Assembly (NCBI GenBank): GCA_964016885.1
Contig: OZ024740.1
Span: forward strand, 301,011,786 to 301,075,785
Length of the DNA stretch: 64,000 bases
Direction: 5' to 3'
From: Eledone cirrhosa
Lineage: Eukaryota > Mollusca > Cephalopoda > Octopoda > Eledonidae
Shown here: in pieces, positions 1 through 10,408 of the stretch
Numbering within the stretch: position 1 is the stretch's first letter
Layout: the number at the start of each line of letters is the position of its first letter
Notes under the pieces: generated by a model
The model's input: the letters and a program-made list of their open reading frames with translations, nothing else
What the model was told of the DNA's origin: nothing
Database searches by the model: none
Position numbers and translations under genes: made by a program

Positions 1-889
1 AGTTCGGTAAAAGTGCCGCAAATACATATGAACTAGTTAAAACTGATTAGGGACTAAATTTCATTAGACGGGTGACTGTTTATCGCTGGCACAAGAGGTC
101 CCAGACGCAGGGAGCAGTTGAAGGATGACACTTTTCCCTCACGCGAAGGCACCTAAACGCACACCAATAGCGAATACGTGTGTGGACGATTTCACTCGAT
201 ACACACATTCTCGAACATTTCTAATTGCAAAAAATAATCTCAATAATATCCTTTATATATGTTTTATCCTCAATAATATCCTTTCTGTATGTACGTCAGC
301 CGACGTACATACCGCCCTATCATTCTATACCGCCGTATTATTCATATTCCTAATCAACGTCACCATTTATCATCAATTTATATGCAAACAGACTATATTT
401 TAATTTGGTCCACTGACCTGAATATACCTCACTGTGAAGGTCTATAAATATGTGTTGATTTCGTCCAAATGATCGAAATATTTTGTATTTATTTTCCACA
501 AATATGGATTATTTCAGTTTTCTACATTGATGGATGCATTTAGAGATTGTAACTCCAAATTTTAAAGATATCTCATCTAATCAAATTTATTGATTTATTA
601 TATTATGCGATATTTCTACATGGCATCTTTGTTTACAGCTAGCATTTTGAGTGAAATTAATAGGCTGCATCTAAGGCAGCCCCCTGCACCGAGTGGACGT
701 GTAGTTTATTTCCTTCACATCGTATTCCGGAAGAAATCCTAGGAATATCAAATATCAGCCAAAATCTCGGTTTAATACGAATAAAATTAAACAATTTTGA
801 ATCTGGGTCAAACGAACATTAAATCAGTCTTTCACACTAAAATTCGTTGTCACTAGAGAATCAGAATTTTTGCTAATTTAAGTTGGCAT
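1..889. other. AT-rich DNA without a recognised feature
   Basis: Open frames here are short and have no recognisable motif. I see no repeat, tRNA or transposon similarity that I can defend. Confidence 0.4.
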
Positions 890-1460
890 ATGTACGGTGA
901 TTTTATACATTGTTTGTCTAATTTTCTGATGCTTCACCAACAGACACACAAATTGTTCATACCTGAACATTTACTGCAGCTTTTAGAAAATTCTGATGAA
1001 GAGGAACAAGAATTTGGCGAGATATATCCAGAACCAAATTTGTTGACGGAAGCGAAAAATAGATTGATGTTGATATTTCAACGAGAAGCCATTGTGCTTA
1101 ATCTATTGACTTCAGAAGAGATGAAGGAGATATTCTATCTGGTTGAATTTGCATTTTTCAGTATTGGCTCTAGCAACACATGTTTTCAAAATATTCCTGA
1201 TTTTAAAACATTTCCGATATGGATCATTCATGTCCATATTTTTATGATGCAACTTGGTATATGTATCACATGTTTATTACATTTGTGAAGAAGAGTCGAA
1301 TTCGTATATTGCTAAACCCTTTATACCATTATCACTACATCGAATGCAAGCATTCATTGGTCTTAGACTATATATGGAATATGTGTTTATCAGACCATCT
1401 CTAAGACTATTGGCGTCGTAAATGGGAATACATTATTTTGTTTGCACCCGGTTTCCACCA
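890..1460 (+). pseudogene. Unrecognised decayed coding remnant, faintly piggyBac-like
   Basis: I do not recognise this with certainty. A 132-residue frame (890-1288) has an acidic stretch (SDEEEQEFGE) of the kind found near the start of some transposases. In another frame, from about 1310, the reading contains MQAFIGLRLYME, then PSLR, a stop, and MGIHYF. This loosely resembles the region of piggyBac transposases where an 'AFIGLL.LMG' block precedes 'YW' and 'F..MSR.RF'. Several stops and a frame change interrupt it, so it cannot be functional as read. The similarity is short and from memory. It could equally be chance in AT-rich DNA. Confidence 0.2.
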
Positions 1461-1624
1461 AATTTAGCTTCAGCGTTGTTTTCCTGAAATATGAACATTT
1501 GAAAGTGTCATTGAAGAATAAAACGAAATTGTTTTTGACCATGTCAAAATATATAAGGTGTGCCGAGGGCCAAATAATTTATTCCAGGAATTCAGAACAA
1601 ATTGAGATTAATTGTTCTGTATAA

Positions 1625-2510
1625 TACACACGCATAGGCCTCTCTAAGAGGGGTTTCAAGCTATACCATGCGAAACCTTCATAAACAAACATTTTAGTGA
1701 CGCAGAAAATTGTATTTTTAGGATTTTTAACCAACTTCAGTGATCTTCACTCACTCAGTACAGGCGCACGATTAAGCAACAGCATAAGTTTGACCTTTGA
1801 AGGCTGAAATTAATTAGTTGTATAACATAGTGTGATTAAGAATAGAATAGATTCAGTAAATGGGTAAAACTCGGGAAGCACTCGTCTCTTGTTCTCACTC
1901 GGTGACAGAGGAAATGTTGACGTATCCATTAGTTTAAGCACTCATAGCCAGATATATGTATGCATAAATGTTGCATGAGCTGTCATATATGCTTATTTAA
2001 GGACTGTCTAGCCGTAACTGAAGTACTACTGCCTAAACCCATACACTCACACAAACATGTACACATATTTTTCCTATATAATGAACATATGGGTTACTCG
2101 CTTTCAAAGAAAAACCTTTTTTCTTAAGAAACATATATATTTTCTCTCTTTTTTTTCTGTGAACACATCGCAGATTGACACTAGAAATCGAGCATGCTAC
2201 AGATTCAGAATGTTTTCATCTCTGAACAGTGATAGTTATTCCGTTGTTACTGACATGGGCTTAGACACGGGTTTATATACATTTTGCGCAATGAGCATTT
2301 GCTATATGTTTTCCATTTGTTATATGAAAATAGCGTTTTCGACATACGTTTATCACACAAAATTCATGCTTCCTTAATCCTGTTGCTGATATATATACAT
2401 ACACACACATATATACATATATATATATAAATACATACACACAAAAAGACACGCACATACAAGTCTCCCTCTCTCGGTCTTACACACACACACGTATATA
2501 TATGAAAACA
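1625..2510. other. AT-rich DNA with short CA/TA repeats
   Basis: No coding signal is recognised. A mixed (CA)n/(TA)n stretch occupies about 2389-2510 and produces the low-complexity open frames on the minus strand. Confidence 0.4.
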
Positions 2511-2612
2511 TTGAGAAGCCCTACGGCTGAGCTCCGACCGTTTCAAAAGCTAGATCCGAACTGAAGCGCCGGTATTCGAGCGGCGGGATCTAGCTGAACT
2601 CCTCAACCCGTT
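2511..2612. repeat. Fragment of the 'CGGCTGAGCT' interspersed repeat
   Basis: This stretch contains ACGGCTGAGCTCCGACCG, then CTAGATCCGAACTGAAG and GCGGGATCTAGCTGAACT. The same core wording recurs at about 18,755-18,912 and in both arms of the inverted repeat at 50,687-51,750, so it is a dispersed family. All copies sit beside TA or GA microsatellites. The family is not identified. Confidence 0.55.
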
Positions 2613-2973
2613 TATTCTATACATGTGTAGAGAGTCTATGCAAACAAAATCTTGAAAGTTATCTTGCGATTTTTTTTTTTTTTTTTTCTGGGAGTGGTCA
2701 GTGATGATGGGATACATTTTTTCCAATATACGTCATCCTAAAGATAGCGTGTTATATAGGTTATTTATCTCAATGGTTAGACCACTCAGCAAGAATTTGG
2801 GAGATATAGAAGTCAATTTTTCTAAAGTGACAATGGCCCTTTATTTACCGTACATAATGATATTCTACTCGGATTTCTGGGCTATTTTTTGAAGCAATTG
2901 AATATGTTTTCAGTTATTTTCAGCGCTTAGAACTCCTATATTTTCTAAGTGACAAGTGCTTCGATATTTCGTA

Positions 2974-3048
2974 CAATACACACACACACACACATACACA
3001 CTCTCAAACACACACAGACACACACACGCGAATATATATATATATATA
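2974..3048. repeat. (CA)n followed by (TA)n microsatellite
   Basis: CA repeats with some variant units run into a short TA tract. Confidence 0.9.
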
Positions 3049-3129
3049 CGTTATTCCGGGTTGAATCGGAGGTAACCACAGTAAGTAAGGTACTCAATAC
3101 ATTGCAGAGTATAAAAGTTTTAATATAGA

Positions 3130-3184
3130 TGAGATTCTACAGGACTAGAACTGTTTCATTCTTTAGAAATCATCAGGAATCCCT
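3130..3184 (-). ncRNA. Hammerhead-like fold, mirror copy in the left palindrome arm
   Basis: Read on the minus strand, CTGATGA lies at 3176-3170 and the same stem II, GAAA and stem III follow. Stem I pairs about seven bases with one G-U pair, because the spacer changes the outer part. The same stem II weakness applies. Confidence 0.4.
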
Positions 3185-3238
3185 GAGATTCCTGATGATT
3201 TCTAAAGAATGAAACAGTTCTAGTCCTGTAGAATCTCA
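3184..3238 (+). ncRNA. Hammerhead-ribozyme-like fold
   Basis: CTGATGA lies at 3192-3198 and GAAA at 3211-3214. Stem I pairs 3184-3191 (TGAGATTC) with 3231-3238 (GAATCTCA), 8 bp. Stem III pairs 3214-3217 (ACAG) with 3226-3229 (CTGT). A3230 takes the cleavage-site position 17. Stem II (3199-3210) has four pairs, but its closing position is U-U where active ribozymes almost always have a purine-pyrimidine pair, and its loop is only two bases. The fold is therefore suggestive, and activity is doubtful. Confidence 0.45.
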
Positions 3239-3253
3239 TCTATATTAAAACTT

Positions 3254-3254
3254 A

Positions 3255-3300
<46 letters not shown>
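3254..3300. repeat. (TA)n and poly-T tract
   Basis: TA repeats are followed by about 30 T residues at the edge of the palindrome. This could be a worn retroelement tail. Confidence 0.85.
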
Positions 3301-3440
3301 CTTTAATATATGTTGGTTGTATACCAACACCTCAGTATGCAGATTTGAGCACTCGACGAAGAGCGCAGTTTGGTTCGGTTACTCCGGAATAATGTAAAAT
3401 AAAATAAAATAAATAAGTCAAATGTTTAAAATATGGCTTC

Positions 3441-3503
3441 GTTTATTACTGCTATATATGTTTCGGTGACAGCCATCTTTTGCTGTGACCTCTTAAGGCA
3501 GTC
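3441..3503 (-). ncRNA. Hammerhead-like fold, left arm, core mutated
   Basis: This is the reverse-complement partner of the fold at 3824-3878. GAAA is intact here, but the first core block reads CTTAAGA instead of CTGAAGA, so the conserved G5 is lost. In stem II an A-U pair of the right-arm copy is a C-G pair here, a compensatory difference. Stem I (ACTGC/GCAGT) is kept. Confidence 0.5.
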
Positions 3504-3823
3504 CGAATTAGTGTGGTAGAGACGAGTACACATATTGTTGAGGTGTTTAACTTTGTCAATACTCTGATATGCCCAGTTCCTGGTTGGGTTGTTGTTTCAC
3601 TGAGGAACTGGGATCATAGGAATTTAAACAAACGAATTTCAGCGTCAAAGGACATCTTCTACTCTCATTGATCAGTTGTGAGAACATTCCTCAGTCAAAA
3701 GTATATAGAAATTAGGTAAGGCAATCTGTAGTGGTTGTTCTTGTTATTGTTAAGTATATCAGAGTATTGACAAACTTAAACACCTCAACAACATGTGTAC
3801 TCGTCTCTACCACACTAATTCGG

Positions 3824-3878
3824 ACTGCCTGAAGAGGTCACAGACAAAGATGTCTGTCACCGACATATATATAGCAGT
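3824..3878 (+). ncRNA. Hammerhead-like fold, right arm, core mutated
   Basis: CTGAAGA lies at 3829-3835. Stem II (3836-3861) has nine pairs out of ten, is closed by G-C and has loop AAAGAT. Stem I pairs ACTGC (3824-3828) with GCAGT (3874-3878), with A3873 at the cleavage position. The expected GAAA reads GACA (3862-3865), which should abolish activity. Stem III is weak. Confidence 0.5.
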
Positions 3879-3937
3879 AATAAACGAAGCCAAACGAAGC
3901 CAAGTTTTAAACATTTTACTTATTTATTTTATTTTAT

Positions 3938-3941
<4 letters not shown>

Positions 3942-3975
<34 letters not shown>

Positions 3976-3995
3976 CTTCAAAATGATATATATAT

Positions 3996-4075
<80 letters not shown>

Positions 4076-4092
4076 TTATTTATTTATATATA

Positions 4093-4138
<46 letters not shown>
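3942..4138. repeat. Long (TA)n microsatellite
   Basis: Nearly uninterrupted TA repeats with a few TTTA and CAAAATGA interruptions. The open frames across it are artefacts. Confidence 0.95.
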
Positions 4139-4140
<2 letters not shown>

Positions 4141-4258
4141 CAAAAGGGATATTCAGATTGTTGGTAATTCAACAAATATATAAATACTTATCCAAGAAAA
4201 AGTTGAACCGTTAAGGTATCTTTTTTGGGTTATGTTAACATTTATAAAACAAACTTTA

Positions 4259-4330
4259 TATTTTATCTGATGAGGACGTACCAAAGGCGTACCAAAGTTT
4301 TGGTTCCCTTGAAATATCTATAATAGAATA
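4259..4330 (+). ncRNA. Hammerhead-like fold with expanded stem II
   Basis: CTGATGA lies at 4267-4273 and GAAA at 4311-4314. Stem I pairs 4259-4266 with 4323-4330 (8 bp, one G-U). Stem III is AUA/UAU (4314-4316 with 4319-4321) with a two-base loop, and A4322 is in the cleavage position. Stem II holds an 11-bp tandem duplication (CGTACCAAAG at 4277 and 4288). Its upper part pairs ACCAAA with UUUGGU, but its base has only G-U pairs and mismatches. It shares CTGATGAGGACGTAC and GAAATAT with the better copy at 12,189-12,245. Confidence 0.5.
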
Positions 4331-4382
4331 AATATGGTTTTATAAATATAGTTTCTATTCATTTAATGTCATTGAATATAAA

Positions 4383-4385
4383 TAA

Positions 4386-4417
<32 letters not shown>

Positions 4418-4545
4418 ATATTTATATATTGTATATATATTATATATATATAATATATATATATAATATATATATATAGTATATATATATTATATATATA
4501 TAATATATATATATTATATATTATATATATTATATATATATATTA
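4383..4545. repeat. TA-rich repeat with a TATTATATA period
   Basis: TA runs are broken at fairly regular spacing by an extra T or A (ATATTATATA, ATAATATATA), giving a self-complementary array. Confidence 0.85.
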
Positions 4546-4604
4546 TGCTAATTGGGAGAGAAAATGGTATATATTTTATCTGGTGATTCTATAGACATGT
4601 TTTA

Positions 4605-4742
<138 letters not shown>

Positions 4743-5262
4743 ATATTGGGGAAAACTTATTACATCTTCGCAATATTGAGTGCTTTTGTGACTTCCTCAA
4801 ACAACTTGATTGCTATTTGCTATACTTAGGCTGCTATATGCTTTTACATCCATTATTATTTGTTCTCCCATTTCATATAACTAATTATTTAATAGATTGT
4901 TTATATAGCTAGGTAAGAGGTCCTTTAATGCTGTGAAAAAGGCTATTTAAAACACTTTGAAACAACCACCAAATATTAGGCCGATTAGACACTGGTAAAT
5001 TTACTATTACACATTGTTTTCTATTGACCGGGCCAAAATAGATATTCCGGAACAAAAACCCATCGAAGATTTATATCGATTTTTATCTATTCATATCCTT
5101 TCGAGAGAGTCCAGGTTGGTGTTCGACCTGTTTGTATATATCTATGTTGCTGTATTATTATGAGAACATGTGTTGGTCGCTTTGTTCTTGATGTCACACT
5201 TTATAAACCTTTTGTGTATGTATGTTTGTATATATATATATATATATATATGAAAGGAGGAA

Positions 5263-6727
5263 GTTATAGTACGCACCCCTCGCACACCCACCATGTAGTT
5301 CCTCCCCAAAATACACAAACAAAATAATCCTGGCCGTCCTATCGTTCCTGCATGCAACTGACGAGAGATAATTTCTGAATGTAAAGACACCATCTTCGCC
5401 CCAATGGTCGGCAATCTCCCCTCCCACATCCACGATACAAATAATGCCCTTGGACTCTTCAACTCTTTCGCCTTTCCTCCTGTTCCCTTGCGCCTTCTCA
5501 TTACCCTGGACATCACTCCCTCTATACCGCCATCCCTCTTGATGGCGGCCTCCGCACTCTCCAGCATTTTTTATATTTACGCCCTACACCTTACACCAAC
5601 ACTCCGCCTGGCTAAACTTGTTCTCACCCTCAATAGATTTTCTTTTTCGGGTAAATGTTATCAGCAGGTCTATGGAGTAGCGATGGGAACAAGAATGGGT
5701 CCAAACTATGCCAACTTGTTTGTTGGCTACTTTCGATGCCCCAATCTTCTCCCAGTACGCTGGACCGACTACTGAGCTATACGGTCGTTATATCGGCAAC
5801 TGTATCGGAGCCACCTCTCTATCACGAGAACAACTCGACTGTTCTCTTTCTTTTGCCCAATATTTCCATCCCGTTCTCAATCTTAGCTTGACTTCACCTA
5901 TCCCAATCCAACCCAAAAATAACACTCCATACCCTATTCTCAATGTCTACGTCTTCGACGATTCTGTAGCGAGGAGGACGGTTTCGAAACCCATTCCCTT
6001 CACATGGCTTCCTACTTCATCCAGCGTGGATAAAATCCAAGCTGCTCTCACCCGCACCCGTGCAACAGACCGCACCACAACCCTCACATCTAACCCCCGA
6101 ACTCCCAACATCCGTTTTCCTTTCCCTTTCATCTACAACCCCATCACCCGACCACTCCGGCGACATATCCTCCGTTCCTTCCGTATACTCTCTTGTGACC
6201 ACATCACTTCTCGCTTTTTTCCAAACCCACCCATTACTGCTTTTAAGCGCGTCCACCACCTCCACGACCTCCTGGTTCGCAGTTCCTTTTCATCTTCTCC
6301 CACGATTCCACCCGGTTCTTATCCTTGTTCCCGTTCCCGCTACAACACTTTTCCATTTAGATCCACCCTCACCACTCTTACAGGACCTAACGGGTCTTTC
6401 CGTATCCCCCATTCCTTCACCTACACATCCACCCACGTTGTCTATGTCCTCCGATGTACCCTTTGCGGGTCTTTATATATCCGAAAAAAGGGACGCCGTA
6501 TGGCGGACCGTTTTGCCGAACATTTGAGTGTCATACGACTCGGTTTGGATACACCTGTCACTCGTCATTTCTGTTCTCCTGGTCATTCTTCCCTACATGT
6601 TTCAGTCCTGGATGTCCTTTTACATCATGGATCACAGGCCTCGTGCACCAGGACTGAACAAAGTCTGATTCACCGCCTTGGGTCCTATCCCCCTCTTGGA
6701 CTCAACTCACCTCCCCAATTTCTCTAA
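5263..6727 (+). mobile_element. PLE-A: 5'-truncated Penelope-like element, RT plus GIY-YIG
   Basis: Penelope-like elements encode a reverse transcriptase (RT) joined to a GIY-YIG endonuclease. The reading begins just after a TA tract with a fragment matching FLPKIHKQNNPGRPIVPACN, then runs in frame 1 to about 5735 and in frame 2 to the stop at 6725. RT landmarks are LLITLDI (motif A), GVAMGTRMGPNYANLFVG (motif B) and ELYGRYIGNCIGA, where the catalytic YIDD is YIGN. The C-terminal part has FKRVHHLHDLLVRS and a GIY-YIG-like block VVYVLRCTLCGSLYIRKKG followed by RRMADRFAEHL; the expected YIG is YIR. Stops in the 5' part, a frameshift near 5735 and the lost aspartates show that it is dead. It belongs to the same family as PLE-F. 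Confidence 0.85.
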
Positions 6728-7000
6728 TATCCCGTCCATTATCACACCTCTAGATTCCTATCGCTTTCTCTTTATCATTAACATCTTCTCTTACAACTAA
6801 TACATGCCGACTATATATGCGCACTACACTTTTCCCTTCACTGCTCTGTATACACACATACACACCCTTATATTAACATACTTTTTCTCATAGCTTCGTA
6901 CTTATATGCACACACACTCTTTTAGTCACATATACACACACATTTCTTTTTAGCTTCGTACGGACGTGTAATAACACACTCACACACACACACACACACG

Positions 7001-7032
<32 letters not shown>

Positions 7033-7310
7033 CACGCACGCACACACACATGCGTACGAACGTGCTCAAGTATAGTTCTTTTTACAAAACGTTTTTTTTT
7101 TTCATTTCAAGTAGACGCACGCCATTATCCAGTTTTCCAAAAAATAAATCATACACAAAACGCCACACCAACAGTTTTGCAAGAGATGTCAACATGAATG
7201 GACCTGTTACTTTTATCTAAAGACTTTTTTTCCAATTTCATCTCGCCCGTCCCCTCAATCTATCTTATTTCTCATTTTTTCTTCAGATGAAGCACTAGCG
7301 TCTAAAACGT
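6728..7310 (+). other. Probable 3' UTR of PLE-A with a (CA)n block
   Basis: This has no coding signal. It contains CA repeats (about 6975-7050) and, at 7284-7307, CAGATGAAGCACTAGCG followed by TCTAAAACGTT. That matches in position and wording the CTGAGGAAGG...CCGAAACGT motif downstream of PLE-F (39,537), so it is probably the worn 3' terminal motif of the same family. Confidence 0.45.
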
Positions 7311-7404
7311 TAAGACTCTCTTCCTGTTATATCAAGCGTTAACCTAATATATCCCTTCCATATACTGTACCTATTGTTTTGTTATTTCTGTTTACCTTTT
7401 ACAT

Positions 7405-7408
7405 ACAT

Positions 7409-7457
<49 letters not shown>

Positions 7458-7475
7458 CGTATGTATGTATGTATG

Positions 7476-7528
<53 letters not shown>

Positions 7529-7533
7529 GTACG

Positions 7534-7584
<51 letters not shown>

Positions 7585-7600
7585 GTGTGTGTGCGTATAT
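7405..7600. repeat. (CA)n, GTAT and (TA)n compound microsatellite
   Basis: CA repeats pass into TA with several GTATGTATGTATG blocks, ending with GTGTGTGC. Confidence 0.95.
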
Positions 7601-7860
7601 GTGTATATGCCGATTTGTACATGATCATTTCCTCAAAATGATATGCACATACCATTTTACCATTTTTTGTGAAAACAGTAAGAAATTCAGATGTACGTCA
7701 CTTATTTCGACTGTTGAATATATCGATTTGTCTGTCTTTTCCTTACACATTGGCATCTCACCAGTAGAGCTTAGTTTTAAACTGGTAGCGCCATACATTC
7801 ATAAATATACACTTATTGCTAATAAGCAAGCTGTTATATATGTATGTATAAATATATATC

Positions 7861-7864
<4 letters not shown>
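7601..7864. other. Unassigned stretch
   Basis: A short AT-rich segment between microsatellites. I recognise no feature. Confidence 0.3.

Positions 7865-7917
<53 letters not shown>
7865..7917. repeat. (TA)n microsatellite
   Basis: Uninterrupted TA repeats. Confidence 0.95.
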
Positions 7918-7920
<3 letters not shown>

Positions 7921-8169
7921 TTTAGTACAGCATTGACGAAGCTTTAGAATACGGCCAAGCTAACGTATATGCATAATCGGTCTGTAGCTTGAGCACTCGG
8001 ATGAGGAAAGACCCCAGATTAATAACATTACGTTCAGACAGCTTAGCAAATCAGATATAGCGGTCGGCAGTCCAGCCGTATCACAAGAGCAACGAAAATA
8101 CAGGACCCAGGAAAAGATTTTATACTGACCCGGACATAGCGGTGAGACTGAGTGCAAAATATATAACTT

Positions 8170-8300
<131 letters not shown>

Positions 8301-8352
8301 AAAGTAATAATAATAAATGTGAAGACTAAAATCAAATGAGGGCTTGATAAGG

Positions 8353-8423
8353 AGTTTCAGAAGATCCCGTTAAGGGGGAAAGCAGCGATTCTTTGATTAA
8401 ACTTTCATCTGTTATTTTAATAA

Positions 8424-8425
<2 letters not shown>
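8353..8425 (+). repeat. Direct repeat, copy 1 (partner at 10,265)
   Basis: The core GCAGCGATTCTTTG, then TTAAACTTT and ATCTGTTATTTTAATAAA, is shared with 10,265-10,338 at high identity. Both copies run directly into TA repeats. The pair brackets PLE-B and the 140-bp tandem duplication. Confidence 0.8.

Positions 8426-8518
<93 letters not shown>
8426..8518. repeat. (TA)n microsatellite
   Basis: TA repeats with a single GTA interruption. Confidence 0.95.
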
Positions 8519-8521
<3 letters not shown>

Positions 8522-9320
8522 ACTAACGAGCATATTTTCAACGACCATTCCACATATTACAATGAAGCTCTTACTCGGAGTGGATTTGTCGATAAAGTAG
8601 CATATAAACAGTACGAGAATAGACCTAGAAGAAATAGATCCCGCCGCATTATATGGTATAACCAAACATATAATATAGGGGTGGCCACACCATCAGCTAA
8701 GATCTATCCCTTATTACGAAGCATTTTCCCCCTACACATAAATATAGTAACGTTTTTAATAGAAATACTATTAACATTTCTTACTCTACGACTCCTAACC
8801 TTGCACATAACATCACAGCTTAAAATTTAGCTAAACTACCTAGCCGTAAGAACACGTGCAACCCTGTAGTTAGTACTAACTGTAATTGTAGGAATCGGTT
8901 TGATTGCCCCCTATCCGGGAAATGGCTCTCTAATAACATTGTCTACAAATGTAAGGTTGAAACACCCACGTCCCGTAGGGCCTACATAGGGTTAACCGCC
9001 AATAGATTCAAGCAGCGTCTTTACATGCATACCCATTCTTTTCGTTACCCTCTAAGAAGGAATATGACGTCATTTTCAGCTTAGATGTGGAGTCTAAAAG
9101 ACAACCACACCCGATAAAATTTACACTGGGTGATCCTACCTAGGGCTAGACCGTATAACGGGAATAAAAGACCATGTGACCTCTGCGCCGCCGAGGTCCT
9201 GAAATACTCTACGCCACAGACCACATCCTAAACAACAAAGCTGAGGCAATTTCGGCTTGTAAACATAAATTGCACAAAACTTTCCTGTATTACAGCCCCA
9301 CATTATACTCTAACGGATAG
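8519..9320 (+). mobile_element. PLE-B: C-terminal half of a Penelope-like element, RT thumb and GIY-YIG
   Basis: The reading STNEHIFNDHSTYYNEALTR, then SGFVDKV and RSRRIIWYNQTYNIG, matches the region after the RT core in one PLE lineage (typically 'S.NEEIFN...YY..AL..SG' and 'R.RNIIWFNPPYS..V'). After a stop at about 8828 the C-terminal domain continues with CNCRNRFDCPLSGKW, NIVYKCKV and AYIGLTANRFKQRLYMHTHS, a GIY-YIG domain with an intact YIG (near 8986). Then MWSLKD and PCDLCAAEVL follow, as in the tail of such proteins. Stops and frame shifts make it a pseudogene. Upstream RT sequence is lost into the TA tract. It is distinct from the PLE-A/PLE-F family. Confidence 0.8.
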
Positions 9321-9910
9321 TACGATCTATACGCGGATATTTAACGTCTTGAAGTGGTAGTTAAGTATATGTTATGTTTATACCATTACTTATTTGCATA
9401 GGTAAGTATATATTACCTGTATGTTTTGTGAAGGTACGTATACTTTCTCGTACGTATATTTGATAGTATATATTTGATTGTATATTTTATATATTATATT
9501 GTATATTTTATATATTCTGGTACATATGCTTTTGGTTATGTGTATACGTGAGTTTTGCATTTGTGTGAGTATGCGGGTTCGTACGTATGTAGGGTGTGTG
9601 TATATGTGTACTTCGTGTTTAGGTTTACGTACGTCTGCGAACATTTGTGTGTTTACATGTAGGTATGTGTGTGCGCTTGTTATATACGTATTTATTTATA
9701 TATATACGTTTATTTAATTATATGTTTACACGCACACACACACATATTTATATGTGCGTGTATTTGTATACCTATGGCGAGTGTCTCCGCGTATGCTTGT
9801 GTATGTAGGTATATGGCTGCGTGTATGTATTTATTTAGTTTCAATTACCTCTGTATTTTATTTACTTTATTCTTAACTCTGAAGCGGAGAATCATTCGGT
9901 TACCCAGTAG
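9321..9910. other. AT/GT-rich stretch without a recognised gene
   Basis: Variable TATGTGTG and TACGTA wording gives open frames on both strands that look like low-complexity artefacts. Confidence 0.4.
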
Positions 9911-10195
9911 GAATTTTAGTCTACTACTTCAGTTATACCATTTACGTGGTTTTGTCTTTGCGTGCAATTGTTCTCCACGGTCCACACATGACGTATTATC
10001 TTCGTTATTTTTGTTCATTGCCAGAGAACGTCTCTATGAACCACCTAAGAGAATATTAGTCTACGACTTCTTTTATACCATAAACGTGGTTCTGTCTTTG
10101 CGTGTAATTGTTTTTCACCGCTCCAAATAATGACGTATTGTATTCGTTTTTTCCCGTTCTTTGCCAGGGAACGTTTCCACGAACCAAAGTATCGT
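9911..10195 (+). repeat. Tandem duplication, two units of about 140 bp
   Basis: Unit 1 (about 9911-10,053) and unit 2 (about 10,054-10,195) share TTAGTCTAC, ACTTC, TTATACCAT, ACGTGGTT, TGTCTTTGCGTG and TTGCCAG in order at a spacing of 140 bp, with many substitutions. The function is unknown. Confidence 0.8.
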
Positions 10196-10264
10196 CTTCC
10201 TGTCTTCGTCCGGTTGCAACGTTTTTTGAAATATTCACTTCTGCGTTCACAGATTGATTTTGTT

Positions 10265-10338
10265 AGTTTCACAAGATCACGTTAAGGGTGAAAGCAGCGA
10301 TTCTTTGCTTAAACTTTAATCTGTTATTTTAATAAATA
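10265..10338 (+). repeat. Direct repeat, copy 2 (partner at 8353)
   Basis: See the copy at 8353. This one is followed by TAAATAAATAAATA and then a TA tract to about 10,408. Confidence 0.8.
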
Positions 10339-10339
10339 A

Positions 10340-10407
<68 letters not shown>

Positions 10408-10408
10408 A
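10339..10408. repeat. (TA)n microsatellite
   Basis: TA repeats with one ATAATA interruption. Confidence 0.95.

Larger units (their letters stand above)
3115..3253. repeat. Near-perfect palindrome, 67-bp arms, 5-bp spacer
   Basis: The arm 3115-3181 is the reverse complement of 3187-3253, with the spacer CCTGA at 3182-3186. I found no mismatch in the arms by eye. Each arm carries a hammerhead-like core in outward orientation (see the two ncRNA entries). The right arm runs into a TA and poly-T tract (3254-3300). Confidence 0.9.
3393..3941. repeat. Inverted-repeat element with arms of about 180 bp
   Basis: The left arm (about 3393-3570) is the reverse complement of the right arm (about 3756-3941) with scattered differences. 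The unique spacer is about 185 bp. Both arms contain a hammerhead-like core. The outer ends are A/T-rich, with AAAAT-type units, and the right end runs into a long TA tract. The right arm also has a 10-bp tandem duplication (AAACGAAGCC twice, about 3882-3901). Confidence 0.85.

Noticed and set aside
3793..4167. A 124-codon frame ending in isoleucine-tyrosine repeats, and similar frames at 4552, 7374, 8142, 18,340, 40,104, 50,239 and 60,017
   Set aside because: These are translations of TA, CA or GT microsatellites with no independent coding evidence.
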